Assembly (NCBI GenBank): GCA_938033975.1
Contig: CALHKJ010000211.1
Coordinates: 1-7,145 of the forward strand
Reading direction: 5' to 3'
DNA length: 7,145 nucleotides
From: an uncultured Saprospiraceae bacterium
Lineage (GTDB): Bacteria; Bacteroidota; Bacteroidia; Chitinophagales; Saprospiraceae
The position numbers were made by a program, and so were the translations under genes. Below, piece after piece: positions 1 to 5,997 of this stretch (the stretch's first letter is position 1; each line of letters begins with the position of its first letter). The notes below the pieces were generated by a model, which had not been told where the DNA came from, ran no database searches, and worked only from the letters and a program-made list of their open reading frames with translations.

Positions 1-90
1 GCCTTGCATCACCTTGGGGAGATATCAGGTGAGATAAGTACTGATGATTTGTTGGATAGTATATTTAGTAATTTCTGTATTGGAAAGTAA
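1..90 (+). CDS. mnmE: tRNA modification GTPase MnmE, C-terminal end (partial)
   Basis: Frame 1 is open from the left edge and stops at TAA 88-90, giving 29 residues: ALHHLGEISGEISTDDLLDS followed by IFSNFCIGK. This is the extreme C-terminus of MnmE (TrmE). The helical-domain ending 'LGEI-GE-TDDLL--IFS-FCIGK' is highly conserved across bacteria. The cysteine of the terminal C-x-G-K motif (Cys451 in E. coli MnmE) is known to be needed for the modification reaction. With MnmG, MnmE installs the (carboxymethyl)aminomethyl group at C5 of wobble U34 in certain tRNAs, in the cytoplasm. The GTPase domain and the rest of the protein lie off the left edge. The gene converges on the thioredoxin-fold lipoprotein gene, leaving a 59-bp gap. 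Identification is by recognition of the conserved tail and is firm despite its shortness. Confidence 0.93.
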   Translation, partial: ALHHLGEISGEISTDDLLDSIFSNFCIGK

Positions 91-149
91 ACACTCCAAT
101 CTTAAGTGTCCATAAAACCATAAAAATATACAATCATAAGATGGTGGAA
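91..149. other. convergent gap between mnmE and the redox lipoprotein gene
   Basis: This short AT-rich spacer lies between two convergent stop codons. It holds a small inverted repeat, ACACT at 91-95 and AGTGT at 105-109, with a 9-nt loop and starting right after the mnmE stop. There is no T-run after it on either strand, so it is at best a weak terminator or 3'-end-stabilising hairpin. Nothing else is visible. Confidence 0.3.
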
Positions 150-1352
150 TTAAAAATACCGTCCGATCATTTCAGTTTCAACAATCACTTTCTTAAGCTC
201 ATAAAAGTCAACTTCACCTTGATGTTTCCAAATAGCATTTCCATAAGGATCAATCAGCATGGTGTAAGGTAAAGCCCCATTCCAATCTGGATCAATCGCT
301 TCTATTAAGGCATATTTATCAGCATTAGAAAAAATAAAATTATCAACTGCCGAATTTTTTTCTTTTAAAAATTTAAGCGCCCTATCACTATGATTTGGAT
401 TATCTGCAGAAATAGAAACAAATTCAAAAGCCCTTGCCCCGTACATTCTTTGCAGTTTGATAAATTCCGGGTATTCAATTACACAAGGACCGCACCAAGT
501 CGCCCAAACATTTATCAATCGAAGTTGATCAGAATCCTGATTAAGGATTAATTTTTCAATGCCCGCTTCATCCACTTCTGTTATTGTTACTTCTTTTTCA
601 TTCCATTCCTTATTGGCTTTTTCTTTCATATTTAATTTCCAACCCCACTTGGTGGAGCAACCAAATGTTTTCGTAATAGGATTTGGTGGTACTTTGCCAT
701 CTAAAACAAAATCAAGTGCTTCACGTAAATCTTCGGCGTTGGCTGAACCTGGTTTTTCGACTGTGTCCAATCTTCCACGATATGCCAATTTTTGATTTTT
801 GTCAAAAACAAAAACATGCGGCGTTGCTACAGGACCATACTTTAATGAAACTGCTTGGTCATCTCCATCATACAAATAGGGAAAGTTGTAGCTCATATCC
901 TTTACCCTAATTTTCATCTCTTCATAATCATCATTCAAATCAGAGTAACCCAATTCTTCATACAATAATCCTAGAGGACTGTTGGGAGAAATACCTACGA
1001 AAGAAACTCCTTTTGATTTGTAATCTGAAACAACCTTTATTATTCTTTTTTCGTAGGCTTGTGCAGTCGGACAATGATTACATGTAAAAATAACCACCAA
1101 AGCTTCCTTATCATTGAAATCGTCAAGGCTATAATATTTTCCATCAGTTGCTGGAAGTCTGAAATCAGGGGCTTGTTCTCCTATTGCCAAAGTCGTCACT
1201 TCTTGTTCTGCAACTGGTTGCGGATCTTGAACAAATGGTTGCATGGTATCTGTTTCCACTGCATCAGTTTCCATTTTTCGATTACCATTATTGTTGCAGC
1301 TCAAGACAAAAAATAAGCTGAATATCAAAATGAGTTTTAAAATATTGGCCAT
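150..1352 (-). CDS. lipoprotein with tandem thioredoxin folds (peroxiredoxin-like + TlpA-like)
   Basis: The 400-residue protein begins with a lipoprotein signal: a hydrophobic stretch at residues 4-17 and a lipobox V-L-S-C with lipidated Cys19. A Gln/Glu/Thr-rich linker runs to about residue 52. Module 1 (about 55-225) begins 'IGEQAPDFRLP' and carries F-T-C-N-H-C (Cys91/Cys94) and a probable cis-proline, Pro178 in VATPHV. This matches the AhpC/TSA-related 'PRX-like' thioredoxin-fold family. Module 2 (about 255-395) carries WATWCGPC (Cys287/Cys290) and a probable cis-proline, Pro362, as in TlpA/ResA thiol-disulfide reductases. Both CxxC pairs are intact. The likely role is thiol-disulfide exchange at the periplasmic face of a membrane; the substrate is unknown. 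Residues after Cys19 (NNNGN) are not acidic, so no surface-export signal is evident. The ATG at 1352 is chosen because it gives a complete signal peptide. An extra cysteine, Cys232, sits in the interdomain segment. Confidence 0.9.
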   Translation of the reverse strand: MANILKLILIFSLFFVLSCNNNGNRKMETDAVETDTMQPFVQDPQPVAEQEVTTLAIGEQAPDFRLPATDGKYYSLDDFNDKEALVVIFTCNHCPTAQAYEKRIIKVVSDYKSKGVSFVGISPNSPLGLLYEELGYSDLNDDYEEMKIRVKDMSYNFPYLYDGDDQAVSLKYGPVATPHVFVFDKNQKLAYRGRLDTVEKPGSANAEDLREALDFVLDGKVPPNPITKTFGCSTKWGWKLNMKEKANKEWNEKEVTITEVDEAGIEKLILNQDSDQLRLINVWATWCGPCVIEYPEFIKLQRMYGARAFEFVSISADNPNHSDRALKFLKEKNSAVDNFIFSNADKYALIEAIDPDWNGALPYTMLIDPYGNAIWKHQGEVDFYELKKVIVETEMIGRYF

Positions 1353-1537
1353 GATTTGATTTTTGACGTTATAAACAAGTTACTGTTCAAACTGGCTAAA
1401 ATGAGAGGTAACTAAAATTAAACAAAATTTCCTACTTATTATTTTGAACACAGTCTTAGCTCAGCATTTTTAATTTGTGCTGAGTAGCATTGAGTATCCA
1501 TCAATATGGTGATGAAGCTTTTCAAACTGCTCAATCC
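1353..1537. other. intergenic spacer between two minus-strand genes
   Basis: This 185-bp AT-rich spacer separates two genes transcribed leftward. It must hold the 3' end of the DUF6503-like gene and probably the promoter of the lipoprotein gene. One clear inverted repeat is listed separately (1460-1484). A smaller one pairs CATCA 1499-1503 with TGATG 1510-1514. No sequence close to the full Bacteroidota promoter consensus (TTTG, about 19-21 nt, TAnnTTTG) could be placed with confidence upstream of 1352. Confidence 0.4.
1460..1484 (-). terminator. possible hairpin terminator after the DUF6503-like gene
   Basis: CTCAGCA (1460-1466) is perfectly complementary to TGCTGAG (1478-1484) across an 11-nt AT-rich loop. 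It lies about 55 bp downstream of the stop of the minus-strand gene at 1538. A 7-bp stem is modest, and no T-run follows on the minus strand, so it is not a canonical intrinsic terminator. It may be a 3'-end hairpin or an unrelated inverted repeat. Confidence 0.3.
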
Positions 1538-2260
1538 CTACTCAACCCAAAACCCATCCAAAATATCTGCACCTAGATACTTATCATCTTTGTGCATGTA
1601 CCACTTCCTGGTCTTCGGAATTCTAACTCCATTGGATTCTTTTTCGCCAACTAGTAGAATATACTCTCCATCATTGGCCGCTTCATTTTTGTAGAATCGA
1701 TAACCCACCATAGCATAGCTGGTAGGATCAAAATAGAAATACCAAATATCCTTACCTACCTCTGGTTCGTAAGTAACTTTCAATTGCAAGGACTCAGTGC
1801 CAAAGAAATCAGTTAGCACAACTTCTTCATGAATGATGGTACCTGGATCATCCAATTTAATAGGCAACAACCAAAGGTATTGATAGTAATTACGCATCAT
1901 CACAAATCGATCATTGTTGAGCCGAAACTTTTCTTTAATGGAGTCTTCAATCTCTTCGGTACCATTAACTTTAAAGGTGATATTTCCTTTGTCATAATTG
2001 GAATCAATTAAAAAACTATCACGACTTTGGAGTAGCCTAAAAGTTTCCTCTTTGATATTTGCACTTACTGTTGTACTTCTATCCTTTCCACCTGGTCTTG
2101 TTTCGATAAAATCGAAAGTCAAATTTGAGCTAAGTAGCTTGCCACTTGGATCGTGATATGCTTTGCTGTTTGCTAAGAGAACTTTCGCATTTATCACTTG
2201 AGCATGAGCAAAAGTAAAGGACATTAGCAGAGATAATATTAAACTTAAAGTATACTTCAT
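1538..2260 (-). CDS. exported DUF6503-like protein of unknown function
   Basis: This is a 240-residue protein with a clear Sec signal peptide: Met-Lys-Tyr, a hydrophobic core at residues 4-17, and a probable signal peptidase I site AHA|Q after residue 20. There is no lipobox cysteine and no further membrane segment, so the mature product is periplasmic or secreted. The mature part opens with 'VLLANSKAYHDPSGK' and is rich in beta-strand-like alternation, for example 'YYFDPTSYAMVGYRFYK' and 'ESNGVRIPKTRKWYMHKDDKYLGADIL'. The 'YHDP-G' opening and the 'IP--RKWY' ending resemble DUF6503, a Bacteroidota family of outer-membrane-lipoprotein-carrier-like beta sheets. That assignment is from memory of the family and not verified. 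No catalytic residues can be named. The protein contains no cysteine, so it is not a direct redox partner of the neighbouring lipoprotein. It is codirectional with that gene, but the 185-bp gap makes a shared operon uncertain. Confidence 0.8.
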   Translation of the reverse strand: MKYTLSLILSLLMSFTFAHAQVINAKVLLANSKAYHDPSGKLLSSNLTFDFIETRPGGKDRSTTVSANIKEETFRLLQSRDSFLIDSNYDKGNITFKVNGTEEIEDSIKEKFRLNNDRFVMMRNYYQYLWLLPIKLDDPGTIIHEEVVLTDFFGTESLQLKVTYEPEVGKDIWYFYFDPTSYAMVGYRFYKNEAANDGEYILLVGEKESNGVRIPKTRKWYMHKDDKYLGADILDGFWVE

Positions 2261-2296
2261 TTGTGTTGAAAATTATTAAAATCTAAATTTTGTTCT

Positions 2297-2310
2297 CATG
2301 GTTTACCATG
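2297..2310. promoter_or_regulatory. palindrome upstream of the DUF6503-like gene
   Basis: CATGGT (2297-2302) and ACCATG (2305-2310) are exact inverted repeats separated by TT. The dyad lies about 37-50 bp upstream of the minus-strand start at 2260. That position suits an operator overlapping the promoter, or a hairpin in the 5' leader. A two-base loop is too tight for a stable RNA hairpin, so a protein-binding dyad is the likelier reading. No regulator is encoded in the window. Confidence 0.3.
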
Positions 2311-2312
2311 AT

Positions 2313-2345
2313 TCTTAGCTAAATCCTAGCCTACGCAAGCTAAGA
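2313..2345. repeat. 8-bp inverted repeat, 17-nt spacer
   Basis: TCTTAGCT (2313-2320) pairs perfectly with AGCTAAGA (2338-2345) around a 17-nt spacer. The spacer contains TAGC, which can alternatively pair with the GCTA inside the right arm. It sits just beside the 2297-2310 palindrome, so two dyads lie back to back in the divergent region. It may be an operator half, an RNA hairpin, or chance; nothing in the sequence decides between them. Confidence 0.3.
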
Positions 2346-2538
2346 TAGTTGAACTTTAACAATTTTATATGTATCTTGAGATTAAGCAAAAGCTAAAACC
2401 TTTCTCGGTGGAATTAGCATCAAATTTTGTATTTTCTAAAACCTCAAAAAATAATTCAACTTATAGTTCTAACCATATTGTAATCCCACAGATTACATTT
2501 CAAACATTTCTAGAAAAATTAAAACGATCTACAACAGA

Positions 2539-2572
2539 TTGTTTACAAGATATATAAGATTATGTATACTTG
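2539..2572 (+). promoter_or_regulatory. candidate Bacteroidota-type promoter for the small RNA
   Basis: TATACTTG at 2565-2572 differs by one base from the Bacteroidota -7 element TAnnTTTG. A TTG at 2539-2541 lies 23 nt upstream, at the long end of the usual spacing to the -33 element. Transcription would start near 2578-2583, exactly where the first long hairpin begins. That coincidence is the main support; the match itself is imperfect. Confidence 0.4.
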
Positions 2573-2579
2573 ATTAGTA

Positions 2580-2728
2580 GTTGGACTGGATGGTAGCCGT
2601 ATCATCCGGTCCCTATCTTGTTGAATAAGTATGATGAGCTCATTCAACAAGCAAGTAATCACATTAACAGGAATTGTCAGACTAGGTCTGATTAATCGAA
2701 GCAATGTTAAGTTGCTTCGATTTTTTTT
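2580..2728 (+). ncRNA. candidate structured small RNA, about 150 nt, unknown family
   Basis: Four helices follow one another without overlap. Helix 1 pairs 2583-2595 with 2600-2612: 13 bp with two G-U wobbles and a GCCG tetraloop. Helix 2 pairs 2617-2626 with 2642-2651: 10 perfect pairs and a 15-nt loop. Helix 3 pairs 2677-2682 with 2686-2691: 6 perfect pairs and a TAG loop, after a 25-nt unpaired linker. Helix 4 is the terminator (2694-2722 plus T-run). A promoter-like element ends just upstream. Only the plus-strand direction has the terminal T-run, so orientation is clear. No open frame crosses the region. It is not recognisable as 6S RNA, tmRNA, SRP RNA or a known riboswitch. It could be a stand-alone trans-acting RNA or an attenuator leader for the metallopeptidase gene 134 bp downstream. 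The predicted structure is direct; the function is unknown. Confidence 0.6.
2694..2728 (+). terminator. strong intrinsic terminator
   Basis: AATCGAAGCAA (2694-2704) and TTGCTTCGATT (2712-2722) form an 11-bp perfect stem around a 7-nt loop. An uninterrupted run of eight T spans 2721-2728, two of them in the stem. This is a canonical rho-independent terminator on the plus strand. No protein gene ends just upstream on that strand, which implies a non-coding transcript ending here. Confidence 0.88.
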
Positions 2729-2862
2729 GTTTGTGCTTATATGACATAATGCCTGTTTGAATTAATAAAAACTTGAAAATTGAAAAAAAATTGATCTTCT
2801 TTACTTTCAGTTCAATTAAAGCAGTTTCTAATCACAGGAATTGCACCATTTAAACCTGAAAA

Positions 2863-5019
2863 ATGAAGATTAGGCTACTTTTTACTTGCTTATTATTGAT
2901 ATGTGCTTCTCTACTTTTTAGCCAAAATGAGATTTGGGAAAAGCTCCCAGCAGAAGCCCAAGAAGTTTTAAAAGCAGACATTGAGTCCAAAAAAGTTTAC
3001 CCCACCAAGTATACATTATATAATATCCTTGATACAGATATGAGATCTATTTTGGATAATGCTCCCAAAAGATCTGAAGACATTGACACTGATCGTTTGC
3101 CAATTATAAGAATACCTACCCCAGATGGAGCATTTCTTCGTTTTTATATAGAGGAGGCTTCCATCATGCATCCTAGCTTACAAGAAAAATTTCCGAATAT
3201 AAAATCATTCGCTGGATACGGTGTAGACGAAAAGGATTGTTACCTAAGATTTGACTATTCTCATAAAGCTTATCATTTTCAAATTCTTTCAGCAAAATAT
3301 GGAACCATAAAAATTGATCCTCTGAAATCAGATAACGAGGTTTATCAATGCTATTACAAGAAAGATGTTTTTGTAAGCAATGATCAAGATAAATTTGTTT
3401 GTGAATTTGATGGAAAGGTTCATGTTCCTGAAGATTACACACCGAATAGCAACTCCAGTTTTAGACAAGGAGATAATGATTTAAGAGATTATAGATGTGC
3501 GATTGCATGTACAGGAGAATATACAGCCTATCATGGAGGAACGGTAGCTGATGCAATGGCTGCTGTTAATACAACAATGACAAGAGTCAATGGAATATTC
3601 GAAACTGATTTTTCAATCACGATGACTTTGATTGCTAACAATGATGAGGTTGTTTATACAAATAGTAGCACAGATCCATTTTCAAATGGTAGTGCAGGAA
3701 CTATGGCCAACCAGAATAGAGACAATATGAATGAGGTTATTGGCTCTGCCAATTTTGATGTTGGACATGTTTTTGGAACAGCCGGTTCTGGGCTCGCATA
3801 CCTCAATGGACCATGTGGTTCAAACAAAGCAAGAGCTGTTACTGCTATTGCCAATCCTGTAGGAGATTTCTTTGATGTTGACTATGTATCACATGAGTTT
3901 GGTCATCAATTTGGAGCCAATCACACCCAGTACAATTCATGTAACAAAAATTCAAATACAGCGATGGAGCCAGGAAGTGCCTCAACAATAATGGGCTATG
4001 CTGGTATTTGCAATCCAAATGTACAAGACAACTCAGATGCCTATTTTCATGCAATCTCTATTCAAGAAATAGAAAATTATACAACCAATGGAAACGGCAA
4101 CAACTGTCCTACAACTACCGATTTAGGCAATAATATCCCTACAGTTTCTGCTGGCAACGACTATATCATTCCTAGATCAACTCCCTTTATTTTAACAGCT
4201 ACTGGCTCAGATCCTGATGGTGATGTTCTCACTTATACATGGGAACAAATGGATAACTCAGGATCACAAACCCAGCCTCCTGAACCTACCAATACTGTTG
4301 GGCCAATGTATAGAAGTTTATTGCCTTCACTTAGCAACCAAAGATATTTACCATCACTTCCTGATGTTATTTCAGGTAATAATTCCACTTGGGAAGTACT
4401 TTCATCAGTCGGAAGAGACTTAAACTTTAGAGTTACTGTTAGAGACAACAGACCTGGTAATGGTTTGACAGAAGAAGATGATTGCCTAATTACAGTTGAC
4501 GGATCGAGTGGCCCCTTTGAAATCACCGCACCCAATACTGCACTTACATGGCAGGGTGGTGAAACTCAAACTATAACGTGGAATGTTGCAAACACAAATA
4601 ATGCGCCTGTCAGCTGTGCCAACGTAGATATTATGTTGTCTCTTGACGGAGGCTCTACTTTTACCACTACACTAGCGAGTAATGTGAGTAATGATGGATC
4701 ACATGACATTATTGTACCTGGAATAGTAAGCAGTACAGCAAGAATTAGGGTAATGTGTTCAGACAACATTTTTTATGATATTTCTGACGAAAACTTCACC
4801 ATAGATAATTTATGTGAGTTCGACAACCTTATAGTGACAGAAGACTATAACAATGGAGATACAGAAATCCTCAGGGTTGGGAACAATATTACTGCAACCA
4901 ATATTATTAATGCAGGGGCAGTCATTCAATATTCTGCTGCAGTTGATATTGATTTAAATATAGGTTTTGAAGTAAAAGTAAAAGGTGTTTTTGACGCCTA
5001 CATCGGACCTTGCCAATAA
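2863..5019 (+). CDS. secreted M12-like (reprolysin-type) zinc metallopeptidase, multidomain
   Basis: The 718-residue protein has a Sec signal peptide at residues 1-20 (Lys/Arg, then a Leu/Cys-rich core, cleaved near LLFSQ). A probable inhibitory propeptide spans about 21-205. The catalytic domain (about 207-415) has the full metzincin zinc site HEFGHQFGANH: His344, Glu345, His348, His354. It also has a Met-turn at Met377 in STIMGYAG, and flanking cysteines as in bacterial reprolysin-like families. A PKD/cadherin-like Ig domain follows (about 425-545, with DPDGD from Asp450). Next is a beta-sandwich with 'ITAPN' and 'W-GG-TQTITWNV' (about 550-649), then a C-terminal module (651-718) rich in repeated 'NITATNIINAGA'-type strands and ending IGPCQ. 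That last module resembles the '3-coathanger stack' region of Bacteroidota surface proteins. The expected role is extracellular or cell-surface proteolysis; the substrate is unknown. All catalytic residues are present. The gene stands alone, convergent with the sugar operon. Confidence 0.92.
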   Translation: MKIRLLFTCLLLICASLLFSQNEIWEKLPAEAQEVLKADIESKKVYPTKYTLYNILDTDMRSILDNAPKRSEDIDTDRLPIIRIPTPDGAFLRFYIEEASIMHPSLQEKFPNIKSFAGYGVDEKDCYLRFDYSHKAYHFQILSAKYGTIKIDPLKSDNEVYQCYYKKDVFVSNDQDKFVCEFDGKVHVPEDYTPNSNSSFRQGDNDLRDYRCAIACTGEYTAYHGGTVADAMAAVNTTMTRVNGIFETDFSITMTLIANNDEVVYTNSSTDPFSNGSAGTMANQNRDNMNEVIGSANFDVGHVFGTAGSGLAYLNGPCGSNKARAVTAIANPVGDFFDVDYVSHEFGHQFGANHTQYNSCNKNSNTAMEPGSASTIMGYAGICNPNVQDNSDAYFHAISIQEIENYTTNGNGNNCPTTTDLGNNIPTVSAGNDYIIPRSTPFILTATGSDPDGDVLTYTWEQMDNSGSQTQPPEPTNTVGPMYRSLLPSLSNQRYLPSLPDVISGNNSTWEVLSSVGRDLNFRVTVRDNRPGNGLTEEDDCLITVDGSSGPFEITAPNTALTWQGGETQTITWNVANTNNAPVSCANVDIMLSLDGGSTFTTTLASNVSNDGSHDIIVPGIVSSTARIRVMCSDNIFYDISDENFTIDNLCEFDNLIVTEDYNNGDTEILRVGNNITATNIINAGAVIQYSAAVDIDLNIGFEVKVKGVFDAYIGPCQ

Positions 5020-5037
5020 AATCATATAGAAGCTAAC

Positions 5038-5064
5038 TGCGAAAAGTCTCCAGACCTCTTCGCA
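5038..5064. terminator. hairpin between convergent genes, possible bidirectional terminator
   Basis: TGCGAAAAGTC (5038-5048) pairs with GACCTCTTCGCA (5053-5064) around a TCCA loop, with one A-C mismatch and one bulged C. It fills the gap immediately next to the stop codon of the minus-strand dehydrogenase gene (5065) and 18 bp after the metallopeptidase stop. Its position suggests it ends or insulates both transcripts. Neither strand has a T-run after it, so it is not a canonical intrinsic terminator. Confidence 0.45.
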
Positions 5065-5997
5065 TTACAGCAATGGATGATAATCTCCAAGTTTTCCAAT
5101 TGCTTCAGCGTTTCTGATATCATGAACAATCTGAATGGCAGGTCGTACTTCACTACAAGCATGTCCATTGCCTTCAAGAATTGCTTGATAACATTTTGTA
5201 TGAAGATCAGTAAAACCAGAAGAAAACTCAATCTCTTCTCCATCAATAGTTATACTTCTATAGGTGGACATTCCTTTAGCTCTTACTAAAACTGGAAGTA
5301 CTTCAATGTCAACACTTAGATACCAACGAACTCTAGCACGTTTTAATTCTAGGTAACCTGCAGCTTTATCTTTATCATGTATATGCACAACATTTTTTTG
5401 AACATCCCCAAATATCCAAGTGAGCATATCAAAAAAGTGTACTCCAATATTGGTTGCTACCCCACCCGATTTTTCATTATCTCCCTTCCAAGAGACATGA
5501 TACCATGCTCCTCTTGAAGTAAAATAAGATAGATCGATATCAAAGATATGATCAGCAGGACTTTGATCAACCTTCTCCTTTAATTGCATTATTGATTCAT
5601 GTTGTCTCAATTGGAGGATGTTGAAAATCTTTCTGTTCGTTTCTTTTTCTACTTTCTCTAAAGCATCAATATTCCAGGGATTGAGTACTAATGGCTTTTC
5701 GCAGATTACATCCGCATCATTGCGCAGGGCAAATCTGCAATGTGCATCGTGCAGATAGTTGGGCGAACAAACAGAAAAGTAATCTACTTTTTTATCTGTG
5801 TGTCTGAGCTTATCTATATGTCTATCAAATCTTTCAAAGGAAGTAAAAAAAGAAGCTTGGGGAAAGTAAGAATCTATTATCCCAACACTATCATTTGGAT
5901 CTAAAGCTGAAACCAAATTGTTATCCGTTTCTTTTATAGCCTTCATATGTCTTGGAGCAACAAATCCTGCTGCACCAATCAAAGCAAAGTTCTTCAT
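5065..5997 (-). CDS. wlbA: UDP-GlcNAcA 3-dehydrogenase (Gfo/Idh/MocA family, WlbA/WbpB-like)
   Basis: This 310-residue cytoplasmic enzyme has the usual length for WlbA. An N-terminal Rossmann fold starts 'FALIGAAGFVAPRH' (residues 4-17), the NAD-binding loop typical of this subfamily. The conserved 'CSPNYLHD' follows (77-84), then the Gfo/Idh/MocA signature with E-K-P at 100-102 (Lys101) and 'LVLNPWNIDAL'. The C-terminal substrate domain carries 'GGVATNIGVHFFD' (178-190) with His187, equivalent to the family's catalytic histidine. The family oxidises C3 of UDP-GlcNAcA to the 3-keto sugar with NAD+; the neighbouring aminotransferase then acts on it. The start ATG overlaps the stop of the acetyltransferase gene by four bases (ATGA, 5994-5997), which implies translational coupling. 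It is the last gene of the operon. The close match to the WlbA-type opening argues against a generic inositol or glucose-fructose dehydrogenase. Confidence 0.9.
   Translation of the reverse strand: MKNFALIGAAGFVAPRHMKAIKETDNNLVSALDPNDSVGIIDSYFPQASFFTSFERFDRHIDKLRHTDKKVDYFSVCSPNYLHDAHCRFALRNDADVICEKPLVLNPWNIDALEKVEKETNRKIFNILQLRQHESIMQLKEKVDQSPADHIFDIDLSYFTSRGAWYHVSWKGDNEKSGGVATNIGVHFFDMLTWIFGDVQKNVVHIHDKDKAAGYLELKRARVRWYLSVDIEVLPVLVRAKGMSTYRSITIDGEEIEFSSGFTDLHTKCYQAILEGNGHACSEVRPAIQIVHDIRNAEAIGKLGDYHPLL

Larger units (their letters stand above)
2261..2862. other. 602-bp divergent intergenic region with regulatory and RNA signals
   Basis: This region separates the minus-strand DUF6503-like gene from the plus-strand metallopeptidase gene. 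From left to right it holds: inverted repeats at 2297-2345; an AT-rich stretch with a 62-codon plus-strand open frame (2369-2557) that shows no recognisable protein features; a candidate promoter and structured RNA ending in an intrinsic terminator (2539-2728); and an A/T-rich metallopeptidase leader (2729-2862). The leader has an A8 tract at about 2783-2790 and no obvious Shine-Dalgarno site. A TTTG at 2730-2733 followed 18 nt later by CCTGTTTG (2752-2759) is a partial match to the Bacteroidota promoter pattern and may drive the metallopeptidase gene, but the TA of the -7 element is missing. Confidence 0.6.

Noticed and set aside
2369..2557. 62-codon plus-strand open frame upstream of the candidate RNA
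   Set aside because: It is rich in Ser, Thr, Asn and Lys, as expected from AT-rich non-coding DNA. It has no signal peptide, domain or motif I recognise, and no ribosome binding site. A real small protein or a decayed gene fragment is possible, but nothing supports it beyond length.
2583..2722. Possibility that the hairpin cluster is a transposon end, integron attC site or CRISPR-like repeat
   Set aside because: There is no transposase, integrase or cas gene nearby. The hairpins differ from one another in sequence, no direct target duplication is visible, and the last stem has a terminator T-run, which favours a transcript.
2583..2728. Assignment of the structured RNA to 6S RNA, SRP RNA or tmRNA
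   Set aside because: The separate consecutive hairpins do not form the single long bulged rod of 6S RNA, the conserved SRP tetraloop/bulge motif is absent, and there is no tRNA-like end or tag reading frame for tmRNA.
4233..4535. 100-codon minus-strand open frame inside the metallopeptidase gene
   Set aside because: It is antisense to the PKD-like domain of a clear gene, with no protein family features; a shadow frame.
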